NCBI GenBank assembly: GCA_020024455.1
Contig: JAHHTU010000002.1
Span: 92,280-156,279, forward strand
Direction of reading: 5' to 3'
Length of the DNA: 64,000 bases
Source of the DNA: Anaerotignum sp.
Lineage (GTDB): Bacteria; Bacillota; Clostridia; Lachnospirales; Anaerotignaceae
Both the position numbers and the translations under genes were made by a program. The notes below the pieces were generated by a model, which saw nothing but the letters and a program-made list of their open reading frames with translations, ran no database searches and was not told the origin of the DNA. Shown here one piece after another: positions 35,742-43,565 of the stretch (position 1 is the stretch's first letter; each line of letters begins with the position of its first letter).

Positions 35742-36446
35742 ATGAAAAAACAAACCATTTTATCAGTGATTTGTGGTGTTATTGTCTTATTGGTGGGATT
35801 TATCGCATTTTCCATGGTACACCCGGAACAATTTTTGCATAAACCCAAAACATGGACTGCCACACAAGTCGCACAAATGCCATTGGACAGCAAAGGACAA
35901 TTAGCGGGATTTGATGTTCCCTATATCGAAAGTGCCACACAATTTTCCGAAGATGTGTTGTATAGTGCAGACAAAATGACTGTCAAAGCACTTTCTGTCA
36001 CACCCACCAATGTCTATGAACTCAAACCATGGACATCACGCACCAGAACCGTTGGCAGAAAACGTCACAAACGGACAGTGCAAAAAGACTTTGTGGTCAC
36101 AAGTCCTTTTCAGAACGAGGTTTCATACAACCGTTATTACATATTGGAACTGCCTGACCACAGCCACATACTGGCAAAGATACCACCACATTTTGTTTCG
36201 GCGGCAAAAAAAGGAAAACCTTTGCCCATCGGTGAAAAAACAGCCGTATCACCTGCGGCACAAAGTGCATTATCCAAATACAACACACAATATCACTTCC
36301 CCATAGATTGTGTCTATGATTGTTTTGATGCAAAATGGTATGAACAAAATGATATTTTTGTGATTGCCATAAAAGCTGTTTTTGCACTCATTCCTTCTGG
36401 CATCATTGGTTTTTTGCTATACAAAATCACGAAAAAAATATGTTGA
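35742..36446 (+). CDS. Hypothetical membrane protein with extracytoplasmic domain
   Basis: 234 residues. One membrane helix near residues 7-28 and a second near 204-228, enclosing a domain of about 170 residues that is predicted outside the cell, containing basic, Arg-rich (SRTRTVGRKRHKRTVQ) and beta-like stretches. I do not recognise the family. Start 35742 follows GGGAAAGGA; 15 bases after the SUKH gene, so the two probably share a transcript. Confidence 0.6.
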   Translation: MKKQTILSVICGVIVLLVGFIAFSMVHPEQFLHKPKTWTATQVAQMPLDSKGQLAGFDVPYIESATQFSEDVLYSADKMTVKALSVTPTNVYELKPWTSRTRTVGRKRHKRTVQKDFVVTSPFQNEVSYNRYYILELPDHSHILAKIPPHFVSAAKKGKPLPIGEKTAVSPAAQSALSKYNTQYHFPIDCVYDCFDAKWYEQNDIFVIAIKAVFALIPSGIIGFLLYKITKKIC

Positions 36447-36486
36447 AAATCATGGGTATCTTATTTTGTTTTTTATATACATTTTG

Positions 36487-36543
36487 CAAAATCACACAAA
36501 GTTACAAAAAATTCTTGTGTTTTGTGTGATTTTGTGCTATGCT
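36487..36543 (+). promoter_or_regulatory. rpsF-ssb-rpsR promoter overlapped by a 14-base inverted repeat
   Basis: TTGTGT (36515-36520), 17 bases, TATGCT (36538-36543) with TG extension. CAAAATCACACAAA (36487-36500) and its exact complement TTTGTGTGATTTTG (36521-36534) flank and overlap the -35 and spacer, so the repeat could be an operator or a terminator for the upstream gene. Confidence 0.6.
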
Positions 36544-36549
36544 GTCTTG

Positions 36550-36641
36550 GTATGAGCGATTTTGCCCATACAAAACAGAAAAATCCTTGCTCTTTCTACG
36601 AAACGAAAGGGCCACTTGTCCAAAAGGAGGTGTAACCTAAC
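36550..36641 (+). promoter_or_regulatory. Structured leader of rpsF operon (candidate S6:S18 autoregulatory RNA)
   Basis: The roughly 90-base leader contains hairpins GTATGAGC / GCCCATAC (36551-36572) and CTTTC / GAAAG (near 36593-36610), followed by GGGCCACTTGTCC and AAAGGAGGTG. In other Firmicutes this operon is controlled by S6-S18 binding to its leader. I cannot verify the conserved contact bases, so this is by position and structure only. Confidence 0.35.
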
Positions 36642-36929
36642 ATGAACAAATACGAATTGGCGTTGGTATTGAGTCCCGCACTTGATGAAGAAGGCAGAGC
36701 AGCGGAAGTTGCAAAAGTACAGGCTGTACTGGAAAGATTTGACGCAAAAATCGAAAAAGTTGATGATTGGGGCAAAAGAAAACTCGCTTACGAAATCAAA
36801 AAAGTAAACGAAGGTTTCTTCAGCTTCACAACTTTTGAAGCACCCGCTTCTGCACCTGCAGAAATCGAATCTCGTATGCGTATTATGGAAAACGTTTTGC
36901 GTTATCTCATCGTGCGTAAAGAAGCATAA
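36642..36929 (+). CDS. rpsF: 30S ribosomal protein S6
   Basis: 95 residues, usual size. Start NKYELALVLSPALDEEGRAA, and the DDWGKRKLAYEIKKVNEGFF core with the conserved GKRKLAY. First gene of the classical rpsF-ssb-rpsR trio. Very strong AAAGGAGGTG ribosome binding site. Confidence 0.98.
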   Translation: MNKYELALVLSPALDEEGRAAEVAKVQAVLERFDAKIEKVDDWGKRKLAYEIKKVNEGFFSFTTFEAPASAPAEIESRMRIMENVLRYLIVRKEA

Positions 36930-36946
36930 GAAGGGAGAGGTTTTCT

Positions 36947-37402
36947 ATGAACAAAGTGATTTTGATGGGCAGACTCACAAGAGACCCGGAAGTGCGTTAT
37001 GCACAGGGCAATGACCCCCTTGCTGTTGCAAGATACACTTTGGCAGTGAACCGCCGTTTCAAACGTGCTGGCGAGCAAGATGCCGATTTTATCAACTGTG
37101 TTGCATTTGGTAAATCCGGCGAATTTGCAGAAAAATATTTCAAAAAAGGTCAAATGGTCGCCGTTGTCGGCAGATTGCAAGTTCGTTCTTGGGACGACAA
37201 CGAAGGAAAAAAACATTGGTCAACAGATGTGGTTGTGGAAGAACAACATTTTGCAGAAAGCAAAGCTTCTTTTGAAAACAACCGTGGCAACAACGATTTT
37301 GCTCCATCTGCTCCCGCTCCTGCACCTACACAACCCAGTGGCAGTGCAGACGGTTTTTATCCGATTGACGAAAGCATTGAAGACGACGATTTGCCTTTCT
37401 AA
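36947..37402 (+). CDS. ssb: Single-stranded DNA-binding protein
   Basis: 151 residues. OB-fold domain (1-108: NKVILMGRLTRDPEVRYAQG, FINCVAFGKSGEFAEKYFKKG), a flexible Asn/Pro/Ala-rich linker, and the conserved acidic C-terminal tip ESIEDDDLPF used to recruit replication and repair proteins. Located in the rpsF-ssb-rpsR operon. Confidence 0.98.
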   Translation: MNKVILMGRLTRDPEVRYAQGNDPLAVARYTLAVNRRFKRAGEQDADFINCVAFGKSGEFAEKYFKKGQMVAVVGRLQVRSWDDNEGKKHWSTDVVVEEQHFAESKASFENNRGNNDFAPSAPAPAPTQPSGSADGFYPIDESIEDDDLPF

Positions 37403-37429
37403 CATCATCAAAAAAAGGAGGCTCGGAAC

Positions 37430-37660
37430 ATGATACAGAAAAAACGTGGTCGCAGAAAAAAACGCGTATGCCAATGTTGTGCAGATAAAGTAACAACAAT
37501 CGATTACAAAGATGTAAGCAAACTGAGAAGATACGTTTCCGAAAGAGGAAAAATTCTTCCCAGAAGAATTACAGGCAACTGTGCAAAACACCAGAGAGCG
37601 TTGACAACAGCTATCAAAAGAGCTAGACACGTATCCCTGATGCCTTATACACAGGACTAA
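37430..37660 (+). CDS. rpsR: 30S ribosomal protein S18
   Basis: 76 residues. VCQCCADKVTTIDYKDVSKL with a cysteine pair, and GKILPRRITGNCAKHQRALTTAIKRARHVSLMPYT. The extra Cys (CQCC, NCAKH) retains the potential zinc-binding form C+ of S18. Third gene of the trio. Confidence 0.98.
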   Translation: MIQKKRGRRKKRVCQCCADKVTTIDYKDVSKLRRYVSERGKILPRRITGNCAKHQRALTTAIKRARHVSLMPYTQD

Positions 37661-37669
37661 GATACACAA

Positions 37670-37701
37670 AACCATGCAAAATAGTTTGCATGGTTTTTTT
37701 A
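37670..37701 (+). terminator. Terminator of rpsF-ssb-rpsR
   Basis: AACCATGCAAA / TTTGCATGGTT with four-base loop and T-run, ten bases after rpsR. Confidence 0.9.
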
Positions 37702-37802
37702 TTGCACAAAAACAGTCTGTCTATATTTTTTTGGAAAATAGGAATAAAATCCTATTTTTTTGCTTATATTACTACAAAGACCAAAAGGAGGCAGGCGCAC
37801 CG

Positions 37803-38030
37803 ATGAAAAAATCAACCCCATATACAGAATGTGACAACCTACTATCTCATATCCAAACCATACAACGACAACTGGAAGTTGCACAGGCACGATTCTCCGA
37901 CGCAACAGATGAAGATTTGATTGACAGTTACAGTTATGAAATATTGGCTTTACACAAAAAATATGAATATCTATTGAAATGTGCCAAAAAACAAGGTTTG
38001 CTTGCTTTGGGAAATGCAAAAATCAGCTGA
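37803..38030 (+). CDS. YaaL-like DUF2508 protein
   Basis: 75 residues, helical. TECDNLLSHIQTIQRQLEVA and DLIDSYSYEILALHKKYEYLLKCAKKQGLL match the short DUF2508 family that lies upstream of bofA in spore-formers. Function unknown. AAAGGAGG site; 11 bases before the next gene. Confidence 0.8.
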   Translation: MKKSTPYTECDNLLSHIQTIQRQLEVAQARFSDATDEDLIDSYSYEILALHKKYEYLLKCAKKQGLLALGNAKIS

Positions 38031-38041
38031 GGAGGGATTGC

Positions 38042-38290
38042 ATGGACAGCACACCCTTACTTTCCATGATGGTGCTGACTTGTTTGGGGGTTTTACTTTT
38101 TGTTGCATTGGCAAAACCATTGCGGCTATTTTTTCGCTTTTGTGTTTCTGCCATTGGTGGTACAGTTTTGCTGTTTTTATGCAGTAAAATCGGTATTTGT
38201 GTCGGTGTCAATCTCGTTACCATATGTATCAGCGGCATATTGGGTATTCCCGGTATACTGGGACTGATATTATGTAGTATTTTCTTGTAA
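38042..38290 (+). CDS. bofA: Pro-sigma-K processing inhibitor BofA family protein
   Basis: 82 residues, two or three membrane helices. The C-terminal GVNLVTICISGILGIPGILGLIL motif is the BofA signature. BofA with SpoIVFA holds the SpoIVFB protease inactive in the outer forespore membrane until sigma-G signals. The yaaL-bofA order is as in Bacillus. Further evidence for sporulation ability. Confidence 0.85.
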   Translation: MDSTPLLSMMVLTCLGVLLFVALAKPLRLFFRFCVSAIGGTVLLFLCSKIGICVGVNLVTICISGILGIPGILGLILCSIFL

Positions 38291-38327
38291 TATAAAACTT
38301 TTGTCGAGAAATTCCATATACATAAAA

Positions 38328-38356
38328 TTGACAGACACCATATGGTATGATATTAT
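38328..38356 (+). promoter_or_regulatory. Consensus promoter for the candidate small RNA
   Basis: Consensus TTGACA (38328-38333), exactly 17 bases, TATTAT (38351-38356). Start expected near 38363. Confidence 0.75.
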
Positions 38357-38362
38357 GAATAC

Positions 38363-38477
38363 GGCTTAAACTGTTACTTCTTGTTTAAGCACATATTTTT
38401 TGATGATAAGAATACCCCCATTTTTCTTATCACTTTGCTAGAGGAAGTCGTTGGACCATACGCCGACGGCTTTTTTC
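38363..38477 (+). ncRNA. Candidate structured small RNA or leader, about 115 nt
   Basis: Three clean hairpins follow a consensus promoter: GCTTAAAC / GTTTAAGC (38364-38371 with 38383-38390), TGATAAGAA / TTCTTATCA (38404-38412 with 38424-38432), and AAGTCGTTGG / CCGACGGCTT (38445-38454 with 38463-38472) followed by TTTTTT, an intrinsic terminator. The ATACCCCCA loop and GCTAGAGG single strand are unpaired. I do not recognise any Rfam family by eye (not 6S, SRP or tmRNA, nor the common riboswitches). It could be an sRNA or a terminating leader of the rhomboid gene that starts 34 bases after the terminator. Confidence 0.65.
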
Positions 38478-38510
38478 TTATTTGTATTGATACATAGGAG
38501 GCATTGGCAC

Positions 38511-39482
38511 ATGACAGAACCTGTATTTTTAGAAAATTTCAAAACATTGTTACTGCAAAAAGATTTTGAAGCGATTACACCCGATTGTTTCATTCTTGTG
38601 GAAAATCCTGTTTTGTATGCCATCTGTTTGAAAAACGAATTGCCACAAAAACAAATGATAGACCATTTACATGAAAATCTACAAGAATTTTATTGTCAAA
38701 GATTGATTTGTATTTTTATTTCCGTAGAAGAGCATACACCACATACACTTACTTATGCACATACCGATGATACGTATTTTTTGGTCACTTGGCATTATGA
38801 TATCCAAAAGCAAACACTCACCGCCGCACCTGATGCCCCCACCAAAATTTTAGGCATTGAAAAACTGCTGAAAAAAGCCGCAAGTGATGATGTGATACCA
38901 TCTGCCCCCAAATTGGAAATACAGACACAGCCAAAACCGTATGTAACATACAGTATATTTGGTATCTGTGTTGTGTTGCTACTTTTTATGATATTGTCAG
39001 GGCAGAAAGACTTACTTTTAGACAGCTTTTGTATCAGCGATATCAGTATATTTGTTGACAAAGAATATTATCGTCTTTTGACATCTATGTTTTTCCACAC
39101 TGGTATCATGCATTTAGGTACAAACAGCATTTATCTTTTCTATTTTGGCACAAGAGCAGAACTGCTGTTAGGGCATAAAAAATATCTTTTGTTTTATGTA
39201 TTATGTGGGATTTGTGGCAGTGTGGCAAGCGTTTGTTTGAGCGGATATCCTGCCGTGGGTGCATCTGATGCGATATTCGGCATCATTGGCGGTATGTTGG
39301 TTGCTGTTAAAAAATACGGCTCTACCTATACGGGTATGAATTATGCCACATTGTTGTTACTTGCTACCTCCGCTTTATTGATGGGATTTTTGGATATTGA
39401 TGTGGATCATTTTGCTCATATGGGTGGGTTTTTATCCGGTATTTTGCTCTTTTATGCGATGACAAATCCAAACAAAAACTAA
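38511..39482 (+). CDS. Rhomboid family intramembrane serine protease
   Basis: 323 residues. A soluble N-terminal domain of about 150 residues, then a rhomboid core: SMFFHTGIMHLGTNSIYLFYFG (conserved HxxxN region, here HLGTN), catalytic serine in VGASDAIFGIIGG (about residue 252) and catalytic histidine in DVDHFAHMGGFLSG (about 303). Cleaves transmembrane helices; substrate unknown. Start 38511 after AGGAGG; a longer frame runs back through the RNA terminator and is not used. Confidence 0.9.
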   Translation: MTEPVFLENFKTLLLQKDFEAITPDCFILVENPVLYAICLKNELPQKQMIDHLHENLQEFYCQRLICIFISVEEHTPHTLTYAHTDDTYFLVTWHYDIQKQTLTAAPDAPTKILGIEKLLKKAASDDVIPSAPKLEIQTQPKPYVTYSIFGICVVLLLFMILSGQKDLLLDSFCISDISIFVDKEYYRLLTSMFFHTGIMHLGTNSIYLFYFGTRAELLLGHKKYLLFYVLCGICGSVASVCLSGYPAVGASDAIFGIIGGMLVAVKKYGSTYTGMNYATLLLLATSALLMGFLDIDVDHFAHMGGFLSGILLFYAMTNPNKN

Positions 39483-39497
39483 TGTTTTTTGCTGTAT

Positions 39498-39703
39498 TTG
39501 TCCACATGACAGATTTGTGGATAACTTCTGATTTATACACAATATCACTTGAAATATGAAATTTTTTCCAAAATTTCTGCAAAAAAACTGCCATATATGC
39601 AAGATATATGGTATAATCTATCCACACAAAACGATATATAGCATCATCACAAAATAAGTTATCAACATTTTTTCTGTGGATAAGTACAATATATTGTGGA
39701 TAA
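39498..39703. promoter_or_regulatory. Cluster of seven DnaA boxes
   Basis: Three exact TTATCCACA boxes on the minus strand (39524-39516, 39683-39675, 39703-39695), one TTATACACA on plus (39533-39541, fits TTATNCACA), and three with a single change: TTGTCCACA (39498-39506), CTATCCACA (39618-39626), TTATCAACA (39659-39667). They fill a 241-base gap with a very AT-rich middle (39541-39660). Such density is typical of DnaA binding loci: oriC, titration or reactivation sites, or DnaA-regulated promoters. Confidence 0.8.
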
Positions 39704-39723
39704 CCAGAAAGGACTGATATGTT

Positions 39724-40293
39724 ATGCAACAATTTTGCGACAAATTACAACAGGCTGTGACAAATTCGCCCTATGCGGATAAAGTCATTGTATTCGGAGA
39801 AGGCAAACACAACCCTCGTATTATGATGATTGGGGAAGCTCCCGGCGGCGATGAAGAAAAACAAAAACGTCCCTTTGTCGGAAAAGCAGGGAAAAATCTT
39901 TCTGAATTTTTGAAAGTGGTAGGATTGGAACGGGAAGAAATTTACATTTCCAATGTTGTCAAACTGCGTCCCATTAAATTAAGCCCAAAAACAGGCAAAC
40001 CCGTCAACAGACCACCTTCCAAAGATGAAATTGCGTTCTTTTTGCCATTTTTACAAGAAGAAATACAGTTGGCAGACCCCGAATGGATTGTCACATTGGG
40101 GAATGTGCCCTTGCAGGCAGTCACAGGAGATGCCAAAGCCAGCATCGGAGAATATCATGGCAAAGTTACCCCCTTACCCGATGGCAGAAAATTATTTGCT
40201 TTGTATCACCCTGCGGCAATCATTTATAATCGTGGATTGGCAGAAACATATGCCGCCGATTTGGCATTGTTAAAACAAGAATTGCATACATAA
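39724..40293 (+). CDS. Uracil-DNA glycosylase, family 4-like, lacking iron-sulfur cysteines
   Basis: 189 residues. Motif A GEAPGGDEEKQKRPFVGKAG (residues about 38-57) and motif B HPAAIIYN (about 159-166) place it in the family 4/5 uracil-DNA glycosylase superfamily. Canonical family 4 enzymes bind a 4Fe-4S cluster through CxxC near the start and a Cys in NVVKCRP. Here the N-terminus has only one Cys (FCDKL) and the latter motif is NVVKLRP, so the cluster is most likely absent. AAAGGA site upstream. The promoter region is filled with DnaA boxes. Confidence 0.85.
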   Translation: MQQFCDKLQQAVTNSPYADKVIVFGEGKHNPRIMMIGEAPGGDEEKQKRPFVGKAGKNLSEFLKVVGLEREEIYISNVVKLRPIKLSPKTGKPVNRPPSKDEIAFFLPFLQEEIQLADPEWIVTLGNVPLQAVTGDAKASIGEYHGKVTPLPDGRKLFALYHPAAIIYNRGLAETYAADLALLKQELHT

Positions 40294-40302
40294 CAAACAA
40301 AA

Positions 40303-40328
40303 AGCTGATGGCTCTCTGTCCATCAGCT
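40303..40328. terminator. Hairpin after the glycosylase, no good T-run
   Basis: AGCTGATGG / CCATCAGCT with an eight-base loop, only 12 bases before the ribosome binding site of the next gene. It lacks a T-run in the plus direction, so it may weaken read-through or translation rather than terminate. Confidence 0.45.
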
Positions 40329-40350
40329 GATACAATTTCGGAGGATTGTT

Positions 40351-41025
40351 ATGCTTTTGATACAAGAAATTACATTGCAATGGTGCAAAACAGAACGAGG
40401 TGCAAAATATGCCACCATACGCAAATCGTTTCCACTTGCGTATCCGCTGACACTGCCATTTGCACAAAACCATGAAATCCTTTTGCATCATACCACTTAT
40501 TATCAAAACGGCAAACACATACAACATAGCCTAGACCTTATAGATACACAAGCCAAACAATTACAAACAACCTATATAGATGTTTCCGATGCAGACGTAC
40601 AACGTTTCATTGTCCAACAGCAAAAATGGATACAACAACACACCTATCAGTATTATGATGATGTGCAAGATATCCATTGTCAGAATATTCACATAACAAA
40701 AGATAAGGATATCTATACCATAACATTTTGTGAACAGTGTTGTCATGGTATGCCCATTTATCGTGGACACAACAAAGATTTTCAAAATGTCCATTCTCCG
40801 TTCTATGGCAAAGATTTGTGTAATGAAGTTGCGTTTGCACTCCAAGAAAACCAATATGGCAGAGTACTATATCAAAAACGCTTTACCGATATAGATACAG
40901 GTGGTTGGTATTATTGTCTGTTCGTATATAATTTCTTATACACCAATCAAACCAATATCCCAAAACAGATATTGGTTTCCCGCAAACCGGATATGATTTA
41001 CAAAAAACTGGGGGACTTGTTTTAA
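40351..41025 (+). CDS. Hypothetical protein
   Basis: 224 residues, soluble, no signal peptide, rich in Gln, Tyr and His (KWIQQHTYQYYDDVQDIHCQ). The C-terminal half is beta-rich with alternating hydrophobics. I recognise no family or catalytic motif. The ribosome binding site GGAGGA and an ATG at 40351 are good, and codon use matches the neighbours, so I consider it real. Confidence 0.6.
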   Translation: MLLIQEITLQWCKTERGAKYATIRKSFPLAYPLTLPFAQNHEILLHHTTYYQNGKHIQHSLDLIDTQAKQLQTTYIDVSDADVQRFIVQQQKWIQQHTYQYYDDVQDIHCQNIHITKDKDIYTITFCEQCCHGMPIYRGHNKDFQNVHSPFYGKDLCNEVAFALQENQYGRVLYQKRFTDIDTGGWYYCLFVYNFLYTNQTNIPKQILVSRKPDMIYKKLGDLF

Positions 41026-41029
41026 GGCG

Positions 41030-42178
41030 TTATGGCTGTAATTTTTCCAACAACTTGGCATATACACAAACACCCTGTGTCAATATGCTTTCATCAAATT
41101 GAAATTTCGCATGGTGCAAGGGATAGGTATATCCCTTTTCGGGATTGCCACTGCCCAAAAAGAAAAACAAGCCCTTGACGCTTTGCAAATACAACGAAAA
41201 ATCTTCTGCCAACATATACGGCTCTGTTTCTTGATAGCAGTCCCCTGTGACCTCCTGCAAGGCTTCCACTAACATAGCATCATTGTCCACCACACGATAC
41301 ATATGTCGAAATACCACTTCTGCACGACAGCCATATCCTGCGGCAATCCCCTCTGCCACTTCCTGTATGCGTTTTGTCATGGTTTCATATGCCGTATCAC
41401 TAAATGCACGCATCGTGCCTTCCAGTTTGACCTCTTTTGCAATGATATTGCACGCTTCTCCACCTTGTATTTTGCCAAATGTCAACACACCACCGTCCAA
41501 AGGGGATACATTGCGGGATAATATGGTATGCAAACCGGTTGCCACTGCACTACCTGCCAGTACGGCATCTTTGCCCAAATGCGGCATCGCTCCATGTGCT
41601 GCCTCACCATAAATATGAATATCCACCTCGCCGTTTCTTGCCATCAATGCCCCTTTGCGGCAGGCAATTTTGCCTTGTGGAATTTGCGGGAAAATGTGAC
41701 AGCCAATGATTGCAGAAACAGGGTGTTTTTCAAACAAACCTGCATCAACCAATAATTTTGCTCCGCCTGGGCCTTCTTCCGCAGGCTGAAAAATCAGTAT
41801 CACATCACCTTGCAACAGTTCCTGATGGTCTTTTAAATATTTTGCAAACCCAAGCAGTATGGTACTGTGTCCATCATGTCCGCAAGCGTGCATATATCCT
41901 GTATGGCAAGATGCAAATGCACAACCGGTTTCTTCCTGCACCGGCAATGCGTCCATGTCGGCACGAAATGCAACCGCAGGTGCAGAGCCATTGCCTCGCA
42001 TCACAACCACAATACCTGTTTCCAGCCATGTTTCATAATCAGTGATGCCCCATTGTATCAATGTTTGCTTGATATAGTCTGCGGTTTTAAACTCATGCAA
42101 ACCAATTTCCGGCATTTGGTGCAAATCTCTGCGGATTTTACACAATACCTCCTGCAATTCTTCAAAATATGTTTTCAT
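41030..42178 (-). CDS. M20 amidohydrolase, probable N-acetyl-diaminopimelate deacetylase
   Basis: 382 residues. M20D-type amidase: RRDLHQMPEIGLHEFKTADY, FRADMDALPVQEETG, MHACGHDGHSTILLGFAKYL (metal ligands Cys/His), IFQPAEEGPGGAKLL (catalytic Glu pair) and PLHHAKFQFDE at the end. The family includes hippurate and indoleacetyl-amino acid hydrolases and YkuR; divergent neighbour dapH, which makes N-acetyl-tetrahydrodipicolinate, makes N-acetyl-L,L-diaminopimelate deacetylation the likely role. The start at 42178 has AGGAGGCATAGGAG upstream; a longer frame would begin at 42232. Confidence 0.8.
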   Translation of the reverse strand: MKTYFEELQEVLCKIRRDLHQMPEIGLHEFKTADYIKQTLIQWGITDYETWLETGIVVVMRGNGSAPAVAFRADMDALPVQEETGCAFASCHTGYMHACGHDGHSTILLGFAKYLKDHQELLQGDVILIFQPAEEGPGGAKLLVDAGLFEKHPVSAIIGCHIFPQIPQGKIACRKGALMARNGEVDIHIYGEAAHGAMPHLGKDAVLAGSAVATGLHTILSRNVSPLDGGVLTFGKIQGGEACNIIAKEVKLEGTMRAFSDTAYETMTKRIQEVAEGIAAGYGCRAEVVFRHMYRVVDNDAMLVEALQEVTGDCYQETEPYMLAEDFSLYLQSVKGLFFFLGSGNPEKGYTYPLHHAKFQFDESILTQGVCVYAKLLEKLQP

Positions 42179-42336
42179 TCTCCTATGCCTCCTTTTTGCG
42201 GCAATTCTTTTTACTGCTTCATATTGTTTCATGATTTTGACAGAATGTCAATTTATTTGAAAAAAGATTGGAAATTTTTGCAATAGTTGTATATAATAAA
42301 TATCATAAAAATTCAACATACGAAGGAGAGAAAAAA

Positions 42337-43047
42337 ATGGATTACGATATGACAAACCCTTACGAAATCGCAAAATATATCAAAGAAGCAAAAAAAGCAA
42401 CACCTGTAACTGTATATGTCAAAGGCACTTTGCAAAATACAGAAGCAGAAGGCGTGAAAGTATTTGGTACAGGTGATTTTTGGGTGCTGATTGGTGACCA
42501 TGTTCCTGTACAAAGCATATTGGACGCAAACAAAGCAACCATTCAAGACTGCCATATGGAATATGACAGACGCAATTCCGCAGTGCCTATGCTGGACATC
42601 ACAGGCGTAGAAGCACGTATCGAACCCGGTGCATTTATCCGTGACAGAGTAAAAATCGGCAAAAATGCCGTTGTGATGATGGGTGCTGTCATCAATATCG
42701 GTGCTGAAATCGGCGAAGGTTCTATGGTAGATATGAATGCTGTATTGGGTGCAAGAGCTACGGTTGGTAAAAATGTACACGTAGGTGCTGGCTCCGTATT
42801 GGCAGGCGTTTTAGAACCACCCAGTGCGACACCCGTCATTGTGGAAGATGGTGTTATGATTGGGGCAAATGCCGTAGTATTGGAGGGCGTGCGTATTGGT
42901 GCAAATGCTGTGGTAGCTGCCGGTGCAGTGGTAACAGAAGATGTGCCTGCAAATGCTGTGGTAGCAGGTTCTCCTGCAAAGGTTATCAAAATGAAAGATG
43001 AAAAAACAGAGGAAAAAACACAAATCTTAGAAGATTTGAGAAAATAA
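42337..43047 (+). CDS. dapH: 2,3,4,5-tetrahydropyridine-2,6-dicarboxylate N-acetyltransferase
   Basis: 236 residues. N-terminal DapH-type domain (YEIAKYIKEAKKATPVTVYV) and a left-handed beta helix from hexapeptide repeats (VKIGKNAVVMMGAVINIGAEIGEG... as short units, NVHVGAGSVLAG, GVMIGANAVVLEGVRIGANA). Transfers acetyl from acetyl-CoA to tetrahydrodipicolinate in the acetyl branch of lysine/diaminopimelate synthesis. Start 42337 follows GAAGGAGAG. The divergent M20 gene is the matching deacetylase; the aminotransferase step would be elsewhere. Confidence 0.95.
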   Translation: MDYDMTNPYEIAKYIKEAKKATPVTVYVKGTLQNTEAEGVKVFGTGDFWVLIGDHVPVQSILDANKATIQDCHMEYDRRNSAVPMLDITGVEARIEPGAFIRDRVKIGKNAVVMMGAVINIGAEIGEGSMVDMNAVLGARATVGKNVHVGAGSVLAGVLEPPSATPVIVEDGVMIGANAVVLEGVRIGANAVVAAGAVVTEDVPANAVVAGSPAKVIKMKDEKTEEKTQILEDLRK

Positions 43048-43076
43048 AAATATCCTCGTTTGCTGGGAGGCATGGT

Positions 43077-43532
43077 ATGCAAAAATCAAAAATCATAGCG
43101 ATTGTTTGTATCTTATTGGTGTTTGGGCTGTTTGTCCACTGGGTGATGACAAAAGAAAACCGCTTGATTGCCCTGCATAACCGCCAGTTACAACAAGCCA
43201 TGGCTGCCATAGATACCAGCCAAAAAACCACAACATTGGATAGTGTTGTCCCCTTTGACTGGGATATGGTGTATACATTTGCACCTTACACAAGCAAAGC
43301 AGAAATCGAAGAAACCATTGGTTGCACAAGCAATGCCATATCAGAAACGGTAAGCGAAGGTATGGTACAACTGATATTTCTGTATGACAATGCTGTGACG
43401 GCAAGCATTTGTGGCTATCCGCAAAATTTAGGATACCAAATTCTATTTGATGATATGATTTTATTTGGTGATGAAACCATTTTTTCGGTTTCCCAAACAG
43501 AGGATATCGGCACACTCAAACAACAACCATAA
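43077..43532 (+). CDS. Hypothetical membrane-anchored protein
   Basis: 151 residues. One N-terminal membrane helix (KIIAIVCILLVFGLFVHWVM) and an exported soluble domain: FDWDMVYTFAPYTSKAEIEE and a later LIFLYDNAVTASICGYPQNLGY. The pattern looks like small secreted lipid- or wall-associated proteins in Clostridia, without a named family. It is 29 bases after dapH and shares its transcript; function unknown. Confidence 0.6.
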   Translation: MQKSKIIAIVCILLVFGLFVHWVMTKENRLIALHNRQLQQAMAAIDTSQKTTTLDSVVPFDWDMVYTFAPYTSKAEIEETIGCTSNAISETVSEGMVQLIFLYDNAVTASICGYPQNLGYQILFDDMILFGDETIFSVSQTEDIGTLKQQP

Positions 43533-43563
43533 AAAAAGGACACAGATTTTCTGTGTCCTTTTT
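43533..43563. terminator. Bidirectional terminator
   Basis: AAAGGACACAGA / TCTGTGTCCTTT hairpin with A- and T-runs between the dapH transcript and glmM. Confidence 0.9.
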
Positions 43564-43565
43564 CT

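Noticed and set aside
39483..39723. Calling the DnaA-box cluster the chromosomal oriC
   Set aside because: No dnaA or dnaN nearby, and genes converge on the site. I kept it as a DnaA-box cluster only.
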